A DNA stretch of 64,000 bases, taken from Rhodospirillales bacterium (GTDB lineage Bacteria > Pseudomonadota > Alphaproteobacteria > Rhodospirillales > Shumkoniaceae). The notes below the pieces were generated by a model. It worked only from the letters and a program-made list of their open reading frames with translations, was not told the DNA's origin and did not search any database. The position numbers and the translations under genes were made by a program. Within the stretch, counting starts at the first letter, position 1. Every line of letters begins with the position of its first letter. The stretch lies in assembly GCA_018432935.1 (NCBI GenBank), contig JAHDSF010000006.1, positions 372,001-436,000 of the forward strand, in the 5' to 3' direction. This document shows positions 43,913-53,169 of the stretch, in pieces.

Positions 43913-44977
43913 ATGGACATGGCTTCGACGATGCTTCCCGACGTTTGTGTGACCCCGAAGGGCGGAACGCCCCGGGTTTCCATCCTGATCGCGGCCTACA
44001 ACGCGGCAGGAAAAGTAAGCGGATCGGTCAACTCGGTCCTGGCCCAGTCGATCAAGGACGTCGAAGTGATCGTCGTCGACGATTGCTCGTCTGATGCGAC
44101 CTCGGACGTGGTCAACCAGCTCCAGCTCTCGGACCCGCGGGTGCATCTCGTCCGTCGGATCGCGAACGGCGGGCCGGGCGCGGCTCGCAATACCGGGCTG
44201 GCGGTCGCGCGCGGCGAATGGGTGGCGGTCGTCGATGCCGACGACAGCATGGACCCGCGGCGTCTTGAGGTGCTGCTCGATGCCGCCGAGCAGCACGACC
44301 TCGATCTCGTCGCCGACAACATCTGGCTGGTCGACGACCACAGCGGCAACCGCTTCGACGTGATGTTTCCTCCGTCGCATCTGCCGGTGCCGAGGCTGAT
44401 CAGCGCCGAGGAGTTCGTCCGCAACAACCGGCCGACCAGCGTCAAGCGCAAGTACGGGCTGCTGAAGCCGGTCTTTCGGCGCTCCTTCCTCGAGACCCAT
44501 GGCATCCGCTACATGGAAGACGGGTTCCTGGGCGAGGACTTCCTGCTCTACCTGGATTGCCTGATCCGCGGCGCGCGCTTCATGCTCCTGCCGGAGGCCC
44601 ACTACTTCTACCAGGTGTCGCGCGGCTCCCTGTCGCATACCCGCAGCCTCGAGCAGGCGGCGACCTTCATCCGCCAGTGCGACGCCCTGCTGTCCCGGCC
44701 CGACGTCCAGGGCTCGCCCGGCTTGGCGCGAGCGTTGCGCGAGCGCTCGGAGGAGCTGCGCCGCGATTTCGTGTACCTGCAGTTCGTGACCGCTTTCAAG
44801 CGGCGCCAGTTCTCGAACCTGGTCAAGGTGGTGAGCGCCAACCCGCATCTCGTTCCCTACATCGGGGCGCAGGCGCTGCGGGTGATACGGCTGCGGCTGC
44901 GGCAGTTCGCTGCAACCGTGCGCGCCCGCAGCGGCGCGGCGACAGGACATCCCAAGCTCCCGGGCCATCACCGCTGA
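43913..44977 (+). CDS. Glycosyltransferase family 2
   Basis: A 354-residue GT-A-fold enzyme. The N-terminal nucleotide-binding part is RVSILIAAYNAAGKVSGSVNSVL, followed by VIVVDDCSSDAT, NGGPGAARNTGLA and the DxD-type motif VVDADDSMD that binds Mn2+ and the sugar nucleotide. The acceptor-side region includes EDFLLYLDCL. No membrane helices, so it would act at the cytoplasmic face on a lipid-linked glycan. The ATG at 43913 has a GAGGG site; the open frame extending back to 42962 lies over the AlkP gene and is an artefact. Confidence 0.95.
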   Translation: MDMASTMLPDVCVTPKGGTPRVSILIAAYNAAGKVSGSVNSVLAQSIKDVEVIVVDDCSSDATSDVVNQLQLSDPRVHLVRRIANGGPGAARNTGLAVARGEWVAVVDADDSMDPRRLEVLLDAAEQHDLDLVADNIWLVDDHSGNRFDVMFPPSHLPVPRLISAEEFVRNNRPTSVKRKYGLLKPVFRRSFLETHGIRYMEDGFLGEDFLLYLDCLIRGARFMLLPEAHYFYQVSRGSLSHTRSLEQAATFIRQCDALLSRPDVQGSPGLARALRERSEELRRDFVYLQFVTAFKRRQFSNLVKVVSANPHLVPYIGAQALRVIRLRLRQFAATVRARSGAATGHPKLPGHHR

Positions 44978-45014
44978 AGCCGGGAGGTATCGGCCACCTG
45001 CGGTCGAGCCGCCC

Positions 45015-46373
45015 TCAATCCTCGCGCCACGCCTTCGACACGCCGTCGATCAAGGGCTGGGCGAGATACTTGAGCATGGTGCGCTCGCCGGTCGTGATCA
45101 TGATGTCGGCCGGCATGCCGGGCTGGAGCGGGGGGAGTCCTGCCGCTGCGAGCGCCTGCTCGGGCACCTCGACGCGCACCAGGTAATGGCTCTGCAGGGT
45201 CCGCTCGTCGGTGAGGCTGTCAGCCGAGATGTAGGCCAGTCGCCCTTCTGTGGCGTGAGTGGTCCGCTGCTTGAAGGCGGTGAAAAGGACCCGTGACGGC
45301 TGCCCGATCTGAAGGTTCTCGACGTCGCGTACGGCGACCCGCGCCTCCACCATCAGGCGATCGTCGGCGGGCACGATTTCCAGGATCGTCTGGCCGCGGG
45401 CGATGACTCCGCCGCGGGTGTGCACGTCGAGGCCGACGACGACGCCGCTCTCCGGCGCCTTGATCTCGATCTGGTCGAGCGTGTGCCGGGCTTCCGCGAT
45501 CTTCGTCTCCAGCTCCGCCAGCTCGGCCTCGGTCTCGCGCAAGGCATCGACCACATCTTCCTGGAAGGCCTTGCGGACCTGGATGATCTTGAGCTGGGCC
45601 TCGGCGACCTCTGTGGCGACCCGGGCGATGTCGGCGATGTGTTGCCCGACCTGTCCTTCGAGCTGGGCGGCGTCGCGTTGCAGCGCAGTCACGCGGTGCT
45701 TCTCGACCAGGCCCTTTCGGAACAGGTTCTGGATGCCGTCGAGCTCGTCCTTGATGAGCACGATCTGGCGCCGCTTCGCGTCGAGCTGCGCCCTTTCCCC
45801 GTCGCTCTGCTTGTCGAGCTGGGCGATCTTCTGGTTGAGGATCGAGACCTCGCCTTCGAGAGTGGCGCGGCGGGCCGTGAACAGCGCTTCCTCGTTGACC
45901 ATGGCGGCCTTGGCGTCCGGCGATTCCGCGCCGCGGGTCAGCAGGTCGGGGGGGAATTCGATCTGCGGGCAATAGGACTTCTCGCAGATCAGGCGCGCGG
46001 TCCTGGCGCGCGCGGCATACTGCTTGGCGCGGAGCTTGTCATGGTTGGCTCGCGCGTAGGTGTCGTCGAGGCGGATCAGGACGTCCCCGGCAGCGACCCT
46101 GTCGCCATCCTTGATCAGGATGTCGCGGACGACGCCTCCCTCGGCGTGCTGCAGCTTCTTGCGATTGGACTGCACCTTCACCGAGCCCGAAGCCACCACC
46201 GCGCTGGCCAGCGGCGCCAGCGCGGCCCAGCCGCCGAACCCGCCGAAGGTGAGGGCTATCGCGACCAGTCCGACGATGATGGTGCCGCGCAGGCGGATCG
46301 GCGAGTGGCTCTGATAGCGCTGCGCCGGATCGAGCGCCTGTCCGAAATCGGCGATGGCGATCTCACGCGACAT
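45015..46373 (-). CDS. Type I secretion membrane fusion protein (HlyD/PrtE family)
   Basis: A 452-residue inner-membrane adaptor. A short cytoplasmic N-terminus and one membrane helix (about 30-53) are followed by a lipoyl-like half motif (VKVQSNRKKLQHAEGGVV), a long coiled coil (about 120-280) and the second half (IEIKAPESGVVVGLDVHTRGGVI). The C-terminal part matches HlyD-type proteins of RTX exporters. It overlaps the upstream ABC gene by 11 bases and should form the exporter with it; no TolC-like partner is in the window. The RTX protein 4.6 kb away is the obvious cargo. Confidence 0.95.
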   Translation of the reverse strand: MSREIAIADFGQALDPAQRYQSHSPIRLRGTIIVGLVAIALTFGGFGGWAALAPLASAVVASGSVKVQSNRKKLQHAEGGVVRDILIKDGDRVAAGDVLIRLDDTYARANHDKLRAKQYAARARTARLICEKSYCPQIEFPPDLLTRGAESPDAKAAMVNEEALFTARRATLEGEVSILNQKIAQLDKQSDGERAQLDAKRRQIVLIKDELDGIQNLFRKGLVEKHRVTALQRDAAQLEGQVGQHIADIARVATEVAEAQLKIIQVRKAFQEDVVDALRETEAELAELETKIAEARHTLDQIEIKAPESGVVVGLDVHTRGGVIARGQTILEIVPADDRLMVEARVAVRDVENLQIGQPSRVLFTAFKQRTTHATEGRLAYISADSLTDERTLQSHYLVRVEVPEQALAAAGLPPLQPGMPADIMITTGERTMLKYLAQPLIDGVSKAWRED

Positions 46374-48051
46374 TGATGCGATTCCCGATGCTGGGGGTCT
46401 GCTGGACGGTCAGATGGTTGACCACCTCGCCGCGCGGGCCGAACATCTCGACCCGGCCCTGGTTGAGGATGAGGATCTTGTCGGCGGCGGCGACGATGGT
46501 CGGCCGGTGACTGATGATGACGACCGTTGTCCCCTTCTTCTTGAGATTGGCGATCGACCGCAGCAGCGACTGGTCGCCTTCGAAGTCGATGCGAGAGTTG
46601 GGCTCGTCCAGCACCACCAGGGCGGGGTTGCCGTAGACGGCGCGGGCGAGTGCGATGCGCTGCTTCTGCCCGCCCGAGAGGCGGGCCCCGCCGTCGCCGA
46701 CTAGGGTGTCGTAGCCTTCGGGAAGGCGCTGGATCAGGTCGTGGACGTCGACGGTTCGCGCGGCCTCCAGGATCCGCTCCGGATCGGGGTCGCCGAAACG
46801 GGCGATGTTCTCGGCGACGGTCCCGTTCAGGAGGTCGCATTCCTCGGGCACGTAGCCGATGTACTGACCAAGGTCCGTGTGGTCCCACTGCGAGACGTCA
46901 GAGCCGTCGAGCCGCACGTGGCCGAAGCTCGGCGGCCACACGCCGACCAGCACGCGGGCGAGGGCGGTCTTGCCCGACGCGGTGCGGCCGACGACACCCA
47001 ATACCTCGCCGGGCCCGATCTCGAACGAGACACCGCGCAGGATCGGCCGCGCCTCGCCCGGGGCGGCCGCGACCACGCCCTCCACCGACAGGTGGCCGCT
47101 CGGACGCGGCAGGGGCATCGCGCCGAGGTCAAGAGGATGGCGCGCCAGCAGGGACTCCAGCCGTCCATACGCCGAACGTGCGGCCGTCCAGGCCCGCCAG
47201 CCGGCAATCGCGCTTTCGACCGGCGCCAGCGCACGCCCCATGATGATCGAGGCGGCGATCATGACGCCCGGAGTGATCGAATCGTGGATCACTAGGTACG
47301 CGCCCGACGCCAGCATCGCGACCTGAAGGATCTGGCGCAGGCTCTTGGCCAGCCCGGTCGCCACGGCCGATGCGTCGCCGACCGCCATCTGCTCGGTCAG
47401 CGCCGCCTGGCGGGCATTCAGCCAGCCGACCATCAGGTTGTCCCGCAGGCCCATCGCGGTCACTGCCTCGACGCTCCGCAGCGCCGACCGCATGACCGCG
47501 TCGGAGCGGGTCATGTGGCTGCGCGCCCGCGCGTTGGCCCGCCGGCTGAGCAGGCTGCCGAGGAGCGCGGTCGCAAGCAGGGCCAGGGCGCCGGCGAGGG
47601 CGACGCTGCCCAGCAGCGGATGCATGGCGAAGACGAGGGCGATGAACAGCGGCATCCACGGCGCATCGAAGAAGGCGGTAAGGGCAGAGCCGCTGAGAAA
47701 GCCGCGGATGGTCTCGACGTCGCGCTCGGCGACCCGATCTCGGGAGGGGGCGCCGCGGAGCTCTTCGGCGAGCTGGGCGGGGAAGGTGTGGACGCTGACA
47801 TGGCGGTCGAACAGCAGGCCGAGCCGCACCAGCAGGCGCGCCCGCACGGTATCAAGCACCGCGCTGGCCCCGAACAGGCCGACGGCGACCAGCGTCAGCA
47901 TCAGCAGCGTCATCTCGCTGCGCGAGCCGAGCACGCGGTCGTAGATCTGCAGCATGTAGATGGGAGCGGTCAGCATGAGCACGTTGATGAAGAGGCTGAA
48001 CAACGCGATCGCCAGCACGCCTCCGCGAAGCTTCTTGATCACAGGGTGCAC
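46363..48051 (-). CDS. Type I secretion permease/ATPase (PrtD family)
   Basis: A 562-residue ABC exporter with six membrane helices in the first 300 residues and a nucleotide-binding domain. Walker A is VVGRTASGKTALA, a variant that still fits GxxxxGK[ST]. The signature is LSGGQKQRIALARA, Walker B is LVVLDEPNS and the H loop is ISHRPT. There is no C39 peptidase domain, as is usual for RTX exporters. A GTG at 48051 behind GAGGGAG is better than one at 48075. It is transcribed with the HlyD gene. Confidence 0.95.
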   Translation of the reverse strand: MHPVIKKLRGGVLAIALFSLFINVLMLTAPIYMLQIYDRVLGSRSEMTLLMLTLVAVGLFGASAVLDTVRARLLVRLGLLFDRHVSVHTFPAQLAEELRGAPSRDRVAERDVETIRGFLSGSALTAFFDAPWMPLFIALVFAMHPLLGSVALAGALALLATALLGSLLSRRANARARSHMTRSDAVMRSALRSVEAVTAMGLRDNLMVGWLNARQAALTEQMAVGDASAVATGLAKSLRQILQVAMLASGAYLVIHDSITPGVMIAASIIMGRALAPVESAIAGWRAWTAARSAYGRLESLLARHPLDLGAMPLPRPSGHLSVEGVVAAAPGEARPILRGVSFEIGPGEVLGVVGRTASGKTALARVLVGVWPPSFGHVRLDGSDVSQWDHTDLGQYIGYVPEECDLLNGTVAENIARFGDPDPERILEAARTVDVHDLIQRLPEGYDTLVGDGGARLSGGQKQRIALARAVYGNPALVVLDEPNSRIDFEGDQSLLRSIANLKKKGTTVVIISHRPTIVAAADKILILNQGRVEMFGPRGEVVNHLTVQQTPSIGNRINVA

Positions 48052-48206
48052 GAAAGCACTCCCTCGCAGTGGCACGAACGGTTCCGTCGTCGGCGTCCGC
48101 CTGCCCCCCCGGAAGAACGCCGGCTATGTCTCGGGTGTCCGGCAGAAGGGCTCTTCCGTCCCCCTTCGAACTTTGGAACTGTTAAACCTCAATGGTGAGG
48201 AAACGG

Positions 48207-50150
48207 TTAAATCCGGTCGCCGGAAGCCACCCGCAGTACGACGCGGAGCGCTTCCTGCGGTGCGAGGCGGCCCGTGAACACCAGCCGGGCAGCGGGCTGT
48301 CTGGTGCCGAATTCGGGGGAATACCAGCCGCGGATCGGGCTTTCGAGGCCACGTTCGAGACGGGCTTCCATGCCACCTTCGTGGCGGATCGACAGCACGG
48401 GGTCTCTGGCGCTGCGGATCAGGAAGCCGTCCTGCAGGGGCTCGACCGCAAGGTCGGGATGGACCAGGAACCCGGCTTCGACGCCGCAAGTCTCCTTGCC
48501 GCCGCAGACCTGGTCGACGATGGCCACAGTACCTTCGCCCTCGCAGGCGACGCGCCGGCGGTGACGCACGCCTGGGTAGCCGTCATGCTCGGCTTCGAAA
48601 TGCCAGCGGCCGGGCGAGGTGTCGGAGGTAAGAAGCGCGGCCCTCGCCTTGCGGGACCAGTTGAAGGGCCCGGAAATCCGACTGGAATCGGCGCCGCCGA
48701 CCAGCAACGTGTTATGGGCGGCCGTGCCCCGGAAGTGATCGCGCCAACGCCCCCCGGAGTGATAGAGGAAGGTTCCCGCATCGACCAGGACCGGCTGGCC
48801 GTCGACATGCAGCCAGACGCCAAGGGCATCGGCATGGCCGTGGGCGGCGATCGCAAGGTACCCCAGCGGGCCGTGGTCGAACACGAGCAGCAGGCGGCGT
48901 CCGTCCACGCTCTCGCGGACGATCGAGTAGCCGCCGGCGGCGAAGGTCGCCACCCCTTCGGGGGAACTGCCGCCGCCAGCGGCAACGGAAAACACTGTGC
49001 GCCACAGATGCGGATGCCGCTGCCGCGGCTTCAACTCCGGGCGATTGATGGCTGCCGCCAGGGCGTCCAGGATTGTCGCGACGTAGTTCTGGGGCGGGGC
49101 CATTGCCGCGATTACCCGCCCCTCGTCATCGTCGCCGATGCGCGGATGATGATCGGCGTCGTCGAGGATCCAGCTGAGGAACAGACCGGCGTTCTGGATG
49201 CGTTGCCGATACTCTTTCGGGAACGGTTCGCCGACCGCATCCCCGGCGGCCATGGCCAGCAGCCACCACTCCAGCGAAAACGCGGCGTAGGTGGGTGACT
49301 GCTCTGCGCCGACGCCATCGGCGTGGATCTGGCGCCCGATCTCCTCGATCAGGGTCGTACGGCCGTACGACCTCCAGGCAGCCGCTCCCGGCAGGTCGGG
49401 CGACAGCGTGGCCAGCAGGTAGAGCGCTCCGGCCTCGGCGACGAGATGATTGTTGGCCGACGAGAAGCGCGAGGGAAAGCGGTGGATCCAGTAGCCGTGC
49501 GCAGCCAGGGTTGCCTTCAGTCGTTGCCTCTCCTCGTCGGGGAAGGCATCGGGGCCGAGGAACGAGACGACCACCAGCAGGCTAACGACACGGAGCGCCA
49601 ACTCGATCCCCGAGGCCCAGTTGACGCCTCGGAAGGGCGGGTTGGCGGCGATCCAGGACGCGATCTCGCGGCGGCAGAAGGCGGCGGCATCGCGGTCGCC
49701 GCGGCGGGCGGCGAGGGCGGCGATCACCTGCAGGTGTTGCAGGCGGTTGATCTCCCACACGTACTTGACGTCGCCGAACTCGTCGGTGTGGCGGAAAGGA
49801 ATGTCGAAGCAGTAGGCGTCGGAGGGCCAGTGCTGCACGGTCACCGGGTCGAGGTGCCAGCGCCGAGGGTCCTCGCCGCAGGGCGGCCACGTCCGCCCGA
49901 GGCAGGCATAGGTGCCCTTGCGTCCGGCCTCCAGAAGCCGCTCGGCGAGGTCCTCCGGGAAGTCTTCCGGCGGCAGAGCGAGAAGCCGGTCGCGCAGCCC
50001 GGGGAAGACGGGCAGCTCTCCGTCCTCGCGCCAGGACCATGTCTGCCCGGCCGACCGTCGCCGCCTTCCCTGCTCGAAGATCCGGTGAAACACCTCGGCG
50101 ATCGACATCGCCGCCAACCGATGGGCGTACCACCGCAGACGTCCCGCCAT
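48207..50150 (-). CDS. Heparinase II/III family protein
   Basis: A 647-residue protein. The N-terminal part (RLRWYAHRLAAMSIAEVFHRI) and the alpha/alpha toroid (AAHGYWIHRFPSRFSSANNHLVAEAGALYLL) resemble the polysaccharide lyase-like proteins common in EPS gene clusters. The C-terminal beta-sheet domain has LAIAAHGHADALGVWLHVDGQPVLVDAG and GTAAHNTLLVGG, the Hepar_II_III signature. No signal peptide is evident. It may trim or degrade polymer in the cell envelope, or have a regulatory role; relatives are poorly characterised. The ATG at 50150 follows AGGAGG. Confidence 0.9.
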   Translation of the reverse strand: MAGRLRWYAHRLAAMSIAEVFHRIFEQGRRRRSAGQTWSWREDGELPVFPGLRDRLLALPPEDFPEDLAERLLEAGRKGTYACLGRTWPPCGEDPRRWHLDPVTVQHWPSDAYCFDIPFRHTDEFGDVKYVWEINRLQHLQVIAALAARRGDRDAAAFCRREIASWIAANPPFRGVNWASGIELALRVVSLLVVVSFLGPDAFPDEERQRLKATLAAHGYWIHRFPSRFSSANNHLVAEAGALYLLATLSPDLPGAAAWRSYGRTTLIEEIGRQIHADGVGAEQSPTYAAFSLEWWLLAMAAGDAVGEPFPKEYRQRIQNAGLFLSWILDDADHHPRIGDDDEGRVIAAMAPPQNYVATILDALAAAINRPELKPRQRHPHLWRTVFSVAAGGGSSPEGVATFAAGGYSIVRESVDGRRLLLVFDHGPLGYLAIAAHGHADALGVWLHVDGQPVLVDAGTFLYHSGGRWRDHFRGTAAHNTLLVGGADSSRISGPFNWSRKARAALLTSDTSPGRWHFEAEHDGYPGVRHRRRVACEGEGTVAIVDQVCGGKETCGVEAGFLVHPDLAVEPLQDGFLIRSARDPVLSIRHEGGMEARLERGLESPIRGWYSPEFGTRQPAARLVFTGRLAPQEALRVVLRVASGDRI

Positions 50151-50309
50151 ACGCTTGCCTCCTGTCGCCCGAATACATCGAAACCCAGACCTCCGGCACC
50201 AAGGGGAATCGCCGATTGGGGGTACCCGACTGGGCAAGAAGGGGGGGATTGCATTGCGCCGGGAAAGAGCCTACGCAGGACGACAGGCGCATGATGACGG
50301 AGAGGGTCC

Positions 50310-50738
50310 GTGGCAGATCGGTGGCGGGGGGAGTGGAGTGTGGGACTTGATGTCCTGGACAACGAGCACTCGACCATCCTCGGCTTGATCGGCGAACTGG
50401 CAGAGCTTAGCAGCCAGCAGGGGGCCGAGCGCCACGTCGCCAGCATTGTTGCGGCAGTGGCCGCCTACACCGAGCATCACTTCGTACGCGAGGAAACGGT
50501 GATGTCGGCTGTCGGATTTCCCGGCCTCGCCGGCCACAAGCTCGTTCACCAGCGTCTTCGCGACCAGACCAACAACTTCCTTCGCCAGTCGCTGGATGAC
50601 CCTGCCCAGGTCGATCTGGGCTCGCTCCACGCCTTCCTCAAGGAATGGTGGGAACACCACATCCTGCGCGAAGACATGGCCTATAAGCCGTTTCTCGAGA
50701 ACAATCCGCGGGCCCGGCAGGCGGCATCGGCCGCCTGA
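50310..50738 (+). CDS. Bacteriohemerythrin
   Basis: A 142-residue four-helix protein with the di-iron ligands of the family: His in LDNEHSTI, the pair in YTEHHFVREE, His in LAGHKLVHQRL and the C-terminal EHHILREDM. The tag W-S-V-G-L-D-x-x-D near the N-terminus is also typical. It would bind O2 reversibly in the cytoplasm. The GTG at 50310 has a GGAGAGGG site. It lies alone between EPS genes in the opposite direction to the heparinase gene; why is unclear. Confidence 0.93.
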   Translation: MADRWRGEWSVGLDVLDNEHSTILGLIGELAELSSQQGAERHVASIVAAVAAYTEHHFVREETVMSAVGFPGLAGHKLVHQRLRDQTNNFLRQSLDDPAQVDLGSLHAFLKEWWEHHILREDMAYKPFLENNPRARQAASAA

Positions 50739-50942
50739 GGTGGTTCGAATGGGATATCCCCGGCAAGCAGGGGCGTAGCTCTCCAGCATTCTTGGCATAC
50801 CCGCTTGAGCGCAACCTGTTCGCTTGCACCGGGTGCGAATGCCCCCACGTGTGAGCCGGGGCGGGGTGTCTCGTCTCTGTTCGGCCAGTCTGCCCGCCGG
50901 CTAGGTGATGAGCGCGTGGGCCAATCGGGGAATGCACACTGG

Positions 50943-52163
50943 ATGACGCCGAAGAAGAAGCGCATTGCGGTGATCGACCGGGGATTCGTTTCGCCGTACT
51001 TCGACGAATTCTTCACGATCCTCAACCGTGCTTCCGACCGCGAATACGTCGTCTTTCACGGCAAGCCTCCGAAGCGGACCGGGCTGCAGGCCGCGCCCGG
51101 ACCCTTCGCCTTCCCGAACGTGTGGGTAGATAACCGCGAGCTCTTCAAGACCGCCGTCTACCAGCCCCTGGTCCGCGAGGTGACCAGCGGCCGCTACGAC
51201 GCCGTCATCATAGGACACGAACTCAAGTTCGTCTCCAACTGGCCGGTGGCTGCTCTCTGCAAGCTCAAGGGCATTCCGCTGATCCTGTGGGGTTTCGGGT
51301 ACCACGCGCCGCGGGGCATCGGTTATCGCGCCCGCGCATCGCGCCTCTGGAGCGCGTCCGCGACGATGCTCAAGGATAGCATCGCCCGGTTCGCCGACGG
51401 GTACCTGGCCTATACCGATCGCGGCGCAGCTCGGCTGCGCGGCCTGAACCTGCCGTGCGAGATTTTCGTCGTCCGACCATCGGTCAACGTCGAGGAACAG
51501 GTCGCCTTGTACCGGCGCTACAGTGGTGGCGACCGTGCCGCCTTGCGCCGGTCGCTCGGCTTGCGCCCCGATTCGGTCGTGTTTCTCTACATCGGACGGC
51601 TGGTCGAGGCTAAGAATGCGGGCGCCCTGCTCGACCTTGTCGAGCGGCTGAACGCGGAATCCGGGCGCGGCACTGTCGAGGCCCGGATCATCGGCGGCGG
51701 CGACCAACAGGCGGCGCTCCGTCGGCGGGCCGCCGCGATGCCCGAGGCCGAGGTGCTGGACGAGACATACGACCAGGATCTGCTGGCGCGTTATCTGGCG
51801 GCCGCGGATGCCATGGTTCTGCCCGGTGCCGCCGGGATCACCGTAACCCACGCGTTCGCACACGGCACGCCCGTATTGATGCGGGCGAGCCCGCTGCACA
51901 GCCCCGAGGCCGACTATGTCGTCGACGGCGAGAACGGGATCGTCGCAGGGCCCGGGTTCGAAGATCTGGTCGAGGCGGCCAGACGGTTCGTCGCCTCGCC
52001 GGAGCTTCGCCGCCGACTGGCCGAGGGCGCCCTGCGAACGCGCGAGAACTTCAGCATGGAGCGGATGGCGCAGCAGTTCCATGGCGCGATCGATTGTGTC
52101 TTCCGGACCCACGGCCGCCGCGAGGTTTCGAAGAGGGCGACCGGCCGGCAGGCGACCAACTGA
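50943..52163 (+). CDS. Glycosyltransferase family 4 (GT-B fold)
   Basis: A 406-residue GT-B enzyme. The C-terminal Rossmann domain has VVFLYIGRLVEAKNAGALLDLV, RIIGGGDQQAALRR and the E-x7-E-like region LPGAAGITVTHAFAHGTPV. The N-terminal half includes LKGIPLILWGFGYHAP. The donor sugar cannot be predicted. The ATG at 50943 is chosen by similarity of the usual N-terminus; its ribosome site is weak. The frame extension back to 50805 has no support. It is followed by two LuxR-type regulator genes. Confidence 0.92.
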   Translation: MTPKKKRIAVIDRGFVSPYFDEFFTILNRASDREYVVFHGKPPKRTGLQAAPGPFAFPNVWVDNRELFKTAVYQPLVREVTSGRYDAVIIGHELKFVSNWPVAALCKLKGIPLILWGFGYHAPRGIGYRARASRLWSASATMLKDSIARFADGYLAYTDRGAARLRGLNLPCEIFVVRPSVNVEEQVALYRRYSGGDRAALRRSLGLRPDSVVFLYIGRLVEAKNAGALLDLVERLNAESGRGTVEARIIGGGDQQAALRRRAAAMPEAEVLDETYDQDLLARYLAAADAMVLPGAAGITVTHAFAHGTPVLMRASPLHSPEADYVVDGENGIVAGPGFEDLVEAARRFVASPELRRRLAEGALRTRENFSMERMAQQFHGAIDCVFRTHGRREVSKRATGRQATN

Positions 52164-52202
52164 TGCGACGGCACGTCGGGGTTATCAATGGAAGGACCGA
52201 AC

Positions 52203-52973
52203 ATGGCGCATGACACCAAGGAGCGGGAGGCCGCTCTCGACGTGATTCTCGTCGATCCCGACCGGCTGTTTCGCGAGGCATTGTCCAACGTCCTCACCAA
52301 CAGCGAGTTCAACGTCGTCTGCATGGCGGCTTCTCTCGACGAGCTTGGTGAGCGAAAGGCGCTGGAGCCGAAACCGGGTCGCCACCGACTGGTGATCGTC
52401 GACTTCGACGAGAGCGACGGTGAGAACGTCCGCCATTTCTCGGAACTGCTCAAGGGATGGCCGGACGTCAAGTTCATCGTCATCGCGCGCGAGGTCACGA
52501 CATCCAAGCTGCGGCTGGCGCTCGAGCTTGGGGTGCATGCCTGCCTGACCAAGGACATCTCGTTCGAATCGTTCCAGAAGTACGTGCGGCTCGTGATGTC
52601 GGGGGAGAGCGTGTTTCCGGTCGGTTTGGCCAAGACCCTGGTCGCCGATCTGGCACCATCTCCGAACCGGCCTTCGCCCGAGGACGTGTTGTCGAACCTG
52701 ACGCCACGGGAGCGCGCGATCCTCGAATGCCTGACCGAAGGGGCATCGAACAAGATGATTGCCCGCAAACTTGGCGTTTCCGACGCCACCGTGAAGGTCA
52801 ACATCAAGACGCTGCTGCGCAAGATCAACGTCAGCAACCGCACCCAGGCAGCAACGTGGGCGGTGCAGCAGGGTATCGGCAACCGCGGAGTGGCGCAGGA
52901 GCGGGACGGTCCCGCAATGTCCAAGCCTGAAGGAACGCTGTCGCCCACAGGGAGCGTGCCGACCGCAACTTGA
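52203..52973 (+). CDS. LuxR/FixJ-type response regulator, receiver intact
   Basis: A 256-residue protein: receiver about 12-135 and LuxR-type helix-turn-helix about 160-220 (LTPRERAILECLTEGASNKMIARKLGVSDATVKVNIKTL). The acidic pair is present in VDPDRLF, the likely phospho-acceptor is Asp in LVIVDFDES, and the Lys is in CLTKDIS. The ATG at 52203 has GGAAGG upstream; an ATG at 52188 is also in frame. Tandem with a paralogue 0.2 kb downstream, next to the EPS genes it may control. Its kinase is not known. Confidence 0.9.
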   Translation: MAHDTKEREAALDVILVDPDRLFREALSNVLTNSEFNVVCMAASLDELGERKALEPKPGRHRLVIVDFDESDGENVRHFSELLKGWPDVKFIVIAREVTTSKLRLALELGVHACLTKDISFESFQKYVRLVMSGESVFPVGLAKTLVADLAPSPNRPSPEDVLSNLTPRERAILECLTEGASNKMIARKLGVSDATVKVNIKTLLRKINVSNRTQAATWAVQQGIGNRGVAQERDGPAMSKPEGTLSPTGSVPTAT

Positions 52974-53169
52974 GCGCGAGCGCCCGGTTATTCCCCGTCA
53001 CGAAGTGCTCTACCCGGTTGCGCCGCCCGGCAGCCTCCAGGGCGGCTTCGGGTGCCATCTAGGACGGTGCCGCCGGTCAAAAGCGGCGATACCCTAAATC
53101 ACGTTAGACTGGCCGTTCATCGCCACCATATGCATCGGCGGGGCGAAAATAAAACGGTGCACAGTGGCC

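Noticed and set aside
46363..48051. The type I ABC protein as defective because of the unusual GRTASGKT Walker A
   Set aside because: It still satisfies GxxxxGK[ST], and signature, Walker B and H loop are normal.
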